Below are positions 61,052 through 64,000 of a stretch of DNA of 64,000 nt, in pieces. The stretch spans positions 1 to 64,000 of the forward strand of contig JAEZPW010000104.1 in assembly GCA_023441255.1 (NCBI GenBank). Direction: 5' to 3'. The translations under genes were made by a program, and so were the position numbers. The notes below the pieces were generated by a model. It had not been told where the DNA came from. It did not search any database and saw nothing but the letters and a program-made list of their open reading frames with translations. Every line of letters begins with the position of its first letter. Within the stretch, counting starts at the first letter, position 1. Origin of the DNA: Acidobacteriota bacterium (lineage in GTDB: Bacteria > Acidobacteriota > Terriglobia > Terriglobales > Acidobacteriaceae).

Positions 61052-61147
61052 ATGCGACGTCGTCTTGCCGAACTCCTGGTCCTAGCTACCGGTGCTATCG
61101 TGATCCTGATGTCTGCCTTGTTCGCATATCTGCGCGTGACAACGTAG
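61052..61147 (+). CDS. 31-residue single-helix membrane protein
   Basis: ATG 61052 has a strong GGGGAGG at 61040-61046 and lies 11 bp after the flavoprotein stop. The product, MRRRLAELLVLATGAIVIL then MSALFAYLRVTT, has a positive N-terminus and one hydrophobic helix, so it should insert with its C-terminus outside. It is likely an accessory subunit of the flavoprotein. It is too short for routine gene finders. Confidence 0.65.
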   Translation: MRRRLAELLVLATGAIVILMSALFAYLRVTT

Positions 61148-61542
61148 CGTCCGTTCTAGTTGATTTCAATCGGTAGTTCGTCCTGCGCGAACTCATGAGT
61201 AGTTCCTGGCCTCTCGTTGAGACAGCAGCGCATGCGAATACGCACATCGAGCCATTGCCATGTCAAACCAGACCTAACCAGTCTCTCAGAGAACCTGTTG
61301 ACGTGACCGACTCAGAAGGCATCTATCGTTACATTCACCCGTCGCAATCATCGAAGTTCAGTCCCTTGAAGTCTGGAGGGACCGGCAGAGTGAGTAACCA
61401 CTGCTGCCACTCCACACCCTGATTGGGCCTGCACCGCTGCACGCGTGAGTGAAGGCAAAGATCCCGATAGATCGAAGCAGAAGAGCTTCGGGCGCTCGAA
61501 TACCACTTGCAGGCGATCCGGAAAGGGACTTGAACGGACTTT
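61148..61542. other. Intergenic region without recognised features
   Basis: No gene, repeat or promoter could be supported in these 395 bp. The short frames here have compositions unlike neighbouring genes. Confidence 0.4.
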
Positions 61543-62874
61543 ATGAAAGAGCTGCTAACGTCCGCCAGACGCCCGGAATTGGCGTCAAGCATTGCCAGTT
61601 CCGCGCTTGGTGGAGTCATCGGGGGAACGCTTGCGGCCGCACTGGTCATAGGGTTCACAGAAATACTCAAGGGAATGCTGGCCGTCGTCTCCAGACAACA
61701 CACCTGGGTCCTTATTGTTGTGCCCCTCGTGGGACTGACGCTGTCAGTTCTGGTGCTCTATGGATTCGGGCTGAGTGGTGAAACCGAGAGTTTCGATCGC
61801 CATACTTGGGCGGCTGCGTGGAGAACATTTGCGCCGCGCGCCTCTCGCTCGTATCTGACCGGCGATATGGTGGGGTTCGCAGGCGAGGAGGAGCATTTTC
61901 CCTGGCGCCTCGCACCGATCCGCATGGTTGCCATGATAGCGACGGTAGGCTTCGGTGCGGCGATGGGAACCGAGGCGCCGGCAGCTTACATCGGGCTGGC
62001 TACAGGAGCAGCTCTTGGAGAGCGCTGGTGGAGCCCGCTTCTGCGTCCGGCAGCGGTGGGGGGTGGCGCCGCGGGAGTGGCGGCGCTGATGGGAATTCCC
62101 TTGATCGGCACGGCGTACATTCTTGAGTTGGGTCAACGCCACCATGCCCCAATCAACGCCGAGCGGGTTACTGCGGCACTTGCAGGGGGAATTGTCGGAT
62201 GGCTGTTACATATCGCTCTTCGTGTCGACCTGCTGCGCCTGGTTGTTCCCAAGGAACCGCCGCATACGTTTTATCAAGCGATGATCACGGCGCTCCTTAT
62301 CGGGCTGCTTTCCGGCACAATCACCGCGCTCTCGGGAGCAGCGATCTATCGAGCAAAGTTTTACCCGGTGCACCCGTTTATTCGCCTCGCGGTTAGCGGA
62401 CTGGTCCTGGTTGTGGCTGCAATCATTCTCGCTAAGATTGCCGCTCCGTCAGCCGCCGTGGGCCCGGGCGGGGGAGCGATCAGCTGGGTAGAGAGCACTC
62501 CTGCCTCCGCGCTTACCATCTTCGCGGTCGATGTCCTTCGCGCGATTGCAACCACGTCTACCGCGGCGGCTGGCGGATGCGGCGGCCTCTTCGTGCCATT
62601 TCTGGCGATCGGTGATCTCGCGGGACGGGTGTTTGCACCATCACTTCGGGTGCCGGGAGACCTTGCCGGGGCGGCCGGTGCAGCGGGCGGAATCAGCGGG
62701 GGGTATCACTTACCTTTCACTGCGATTGCGATGGTTCTCGGCCAGGGTGGTCCTCTGTTAGCTATGCTGACCTGCCTGGCGACGGTGGCGGTTGCAGGCT
62801 CCGCGGGCGCGCTTCTAGCGTCGCTGGTTGGCCACTCCTATATTGAAAAGAGGCCTCACCAACTCGAAAACTGA
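61543..62874 (+). CDS. ClC-family chloride channel or exchanger
   Basis: This 443-residue membrane protein of the ClC family has about ten hydrophobic helices. Family motifs are GTEAPAAYIGLATG (the GxExP region) and GGCGGLFVPFLAIGDLAGR (GxFxP region). The usual first motif GSGIP is not obvious. Whether it is a channel or a proton antiporter cannot be read with certainty; the gating glutamate corresponds to GTEAP. There is no regulatory CBS domain. Confidence 0.9.
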   Translation: MKELLTSARRPELASSIASSALGGVIGGTLAAALVIGFTEILKGMLAVVSRQHTWVLIVVPLVGLTLSVLVLYGFGLSGETESFDRHTWAAAWRTFAPRASRSYLTGDMVGFAGEEEHFPWRLAPIRMVAMIATVGFGAAMGTEAPAAYIGLATGAALGERWWSPLLRPAAVGGGAAGVAALMGIPLIGTAYILELGQRHHAPINAERVTAALAGGIVGWLLHIALRVDLLRLVVPKEPPHTFYQAMITALLIGLLSGTITALSGAAIYRAKFYPVHPFIRLAVSGLVLVVAAIILAKIAAPSAAVGPGGGAISWVESTPASALTIFAVDVLRAIATTSTAAAGGCGGLFVPFLAIGDLAGRVFAPSLRVPGDLAGAAGAAGGISGGYHLPFTAIAMVLGQGGPLLAMLTCLATVAVAGSAGALLASLVGHSYIEKRPHQLEN

Positions 62875-63117
62875 AGAAGGAAGTCGCGACAATGCGCGCG
62901 CACTGGCCGCGAGAAATAGTACCGGCCAGAACACTCGTGCTCATTTCAGAAAAATCGCTGTCGTTACGGATGGCATCTTTTTCTTGCGTCGGAACGTCCT
63001 TTCACTGAACAAACGAATGCCTGCCACATCCACAACGACTGCAGCCGATAATCATGCCAACAATCCGACTGGTGCGCTGATCGCGTTACAACGCGGACAA
63101 GCAGGAAGAAAGGTCTG

Positions 63118-64000
63118 ATGGTTCTCCCCAAGCACAAAACTAGAATTGTCGCCACGATCGGCCCAGCGTCGGAAACAGCGGAAATGTTGGAACGCCTTAT
63201 TCGTGCGGGCCTGAACGTCGCTCGACTCAACTTCTCGCATGGCGACCTCGCTGGTCATGGGGAGCGCATCAAACGAATCCGCTTGGCGGCAGAGGCGGTC
63301 GGCCGACGTGTAGCGATCATGGCCGACTTGCCAGGCCCAAAGATGCGAATTGGCAATATCGATCCAGAGCCGATTGAACTTCATCCCGGTGAGAACTTCA
63401 CACTTACTACCGAGGACGTCGTCGGAAATTCACAACGAGTGTCGGTCAGCTTCGAGCTTCTGCCGAGAGTCGTGAAGCCCGGCAGCAGACTGTTCCTGAA
63501 GGACGGCCTGGTGCAATTGAAAGTCGAGTCCGTCTCAGACAGGGATGTTCACTGCAAGGTGTCGGTCGGAGGTGAACTGCGTTCCAGAAACGGTTTGAAT
63601 TTGCCAGGAACCGATCTCGGCATCAGTGCGTTTACCGCCGACGACCGGGGTTTTCTCGAATTTGCGTTGCAGCAGGGAGTCGATGCAGTGAGCCAGTCGT
63701 TCGTGGCGCATGCGAGCGATATTGAAGCTGTGCGGGATGCCGCGACAGCCGTCGGCAAGCGGCCCTTCATCATCGCCAAAATAGAGCGGTTGGATGCCTT
63801 GAGGCACTTCGATGAAATCCTGAGTGTGAGTGACGGAATAATGCTGGCCCGCGGCGACCTTGGCGTGGAAGTTCCAATTGAGGAAATGGCGGTCTTACAG
63901 AAACAGCTCATCGCCAGAGCGCATCTGGCTGGCAAACCGATCATCACCGCAACACAGATGCTCGAATCGATGGTGGCCAGCCGCCTGCCGACCCGGGCCG
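63118..64000 (+). CDS. pyk: Pyruvate kinase, cut by the window end
   Basis: The first 294 residues of a glycolytic enzyme converting phosphoenolpyruvate and ADP to pyruvate and ATP. KTRIVATIGPAS, GLNVARLNFSHG, MADLPGPKMRIG, the B domain (about 70-165), FIIAKIERLDALRHFDEIL (catalytic Lys), GIMLARGDLGVEVP and ITATQMLESM are all canonical. AGGAAGAAAGG lies upstream of ATG 63118. The C-terminal regulatory domain lies beyond the window. Confidence 0.96.
   Translation, partial: MVLPKHKTRIVATIGPASETAEMLERLIRAGLNVARLNFSHGDLAGHGERIKRIRLAAEAVGRRVAIMADLPGPKMRIGNIDPEPIELHPGENFTLTTEDVVGNSQRVSVSFELLPRVVKPGSRLFLKDGLVQLKVESVSDRDVHCKVSVGGELRSRNGLNLPGTDLGISAFTADDRGFLEFALQQGVDAVSQSFVAHASDIEAVRDAATAVGKRPFIIAKIERLDALRHFDEILSVSDGIMLARGDLGVEVPIEEMAVLQKQLIARAHLAGKPIITATQMLESMVASRLPTRA

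Noticed and set aside
62828..63118. 96-residue frame between the ClC and pyruvate kinase genes
   Set aside because: It overlaps the ClC end out of frame, lacks a ribosome-binding site and has a low-complexity tail; no family resemblance.

Overview
The window looks like a chromosomal segment of an Acidobacteriota bacterium (Terriglobia-like). The basis is inference from gene content: two roughly 1050-residue TonB-dependent receptors with an N-terminal carboxypeptidase-regulatory-like domain, Tat-exported enzymes, large PQQ-propeller proteins, many short hairpin repeats ending in GGGGCACC, and a fairly GC-rich composition. No taxonomic search could be run.

0-34 kb is mostly housekeeping. A TonB receptor and a cold-shock protein are followed by a site-2 protease, a tRNA-Gly/tRNA-Cys pair, and a tightly overlapped mutL / AlkZ-like / cmk operon. 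Then come an exported GH43 enzyme, a propeller lipoprotein, aspS, hisS, a gamma-carbonic anhydrase, a second TonB receptor, rpsU, a zinc-ribbon protein, a receiver-only response regulator and mtaB. The translation cluster infC-rpmI-rplT-pheS-orf-pheT follows, then a Tat-exported aminotransferase and a glutamine synthetase. Two families of short palindromes are scattered through this half. Copies lie inside mtaB and pheT without breaking the reading frame.

34.6-42 kb is the most interesting locus: a compact seven-gene minus-strand operon. In transcription order it encodes an uncharacterised conserved protein, PspA (bacterial ESCRT-III family), a membrane-anchored ABC substrate-binding protein fused to a peptidoglycan-binding OmpA domain, an ABC permease, an ABC ATPase, a membrane hairpin/coiled-coil protein, and an AAA+ ATPase. 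The combination suggests an envelope-maintenance machine in which a Vps4-like AAA+ protein could act on PspA polymers.

42.7-51.3 kb is a respiratory alcohol-oxidation block. It holds a PQQ dehydrogenase with the Asp-x-Asp signature of lanthanide-dependent enzymes, a XoxJ-like binding protein, a c-type cytochrome, coxB-coxA-coxC, a small membrane protein, ctaG, a lipoprotein cytochrome c and a GlcG/HbpS-type heme-binding protein. Between 44.7 and 46.6 kb the DNA is scrambled: pieces of the cytochrome gene sit inverted inside xoxJ and after the cytochrome start, and coxB is joined to a coxA lacking its N-terminus. This is either a real rearrangement or an assembly error.

51.5-64 kb is more accessory in character. 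It contains a quinone-oxidoreductase-like dehydrogenase, an OmpA protein, a glucose-dehydrogenase-like enzyme, a HEAT-repeat gene broken by a stop codon, a receiver protein, an aquaporin, a six-heme NapC/NirT-type cytochrome, a ferric-reductase-like flavoprotein with a 31-residue membrane protein behind it, a ClC channel, and the start of pyruvate kinase cut by the window edge.
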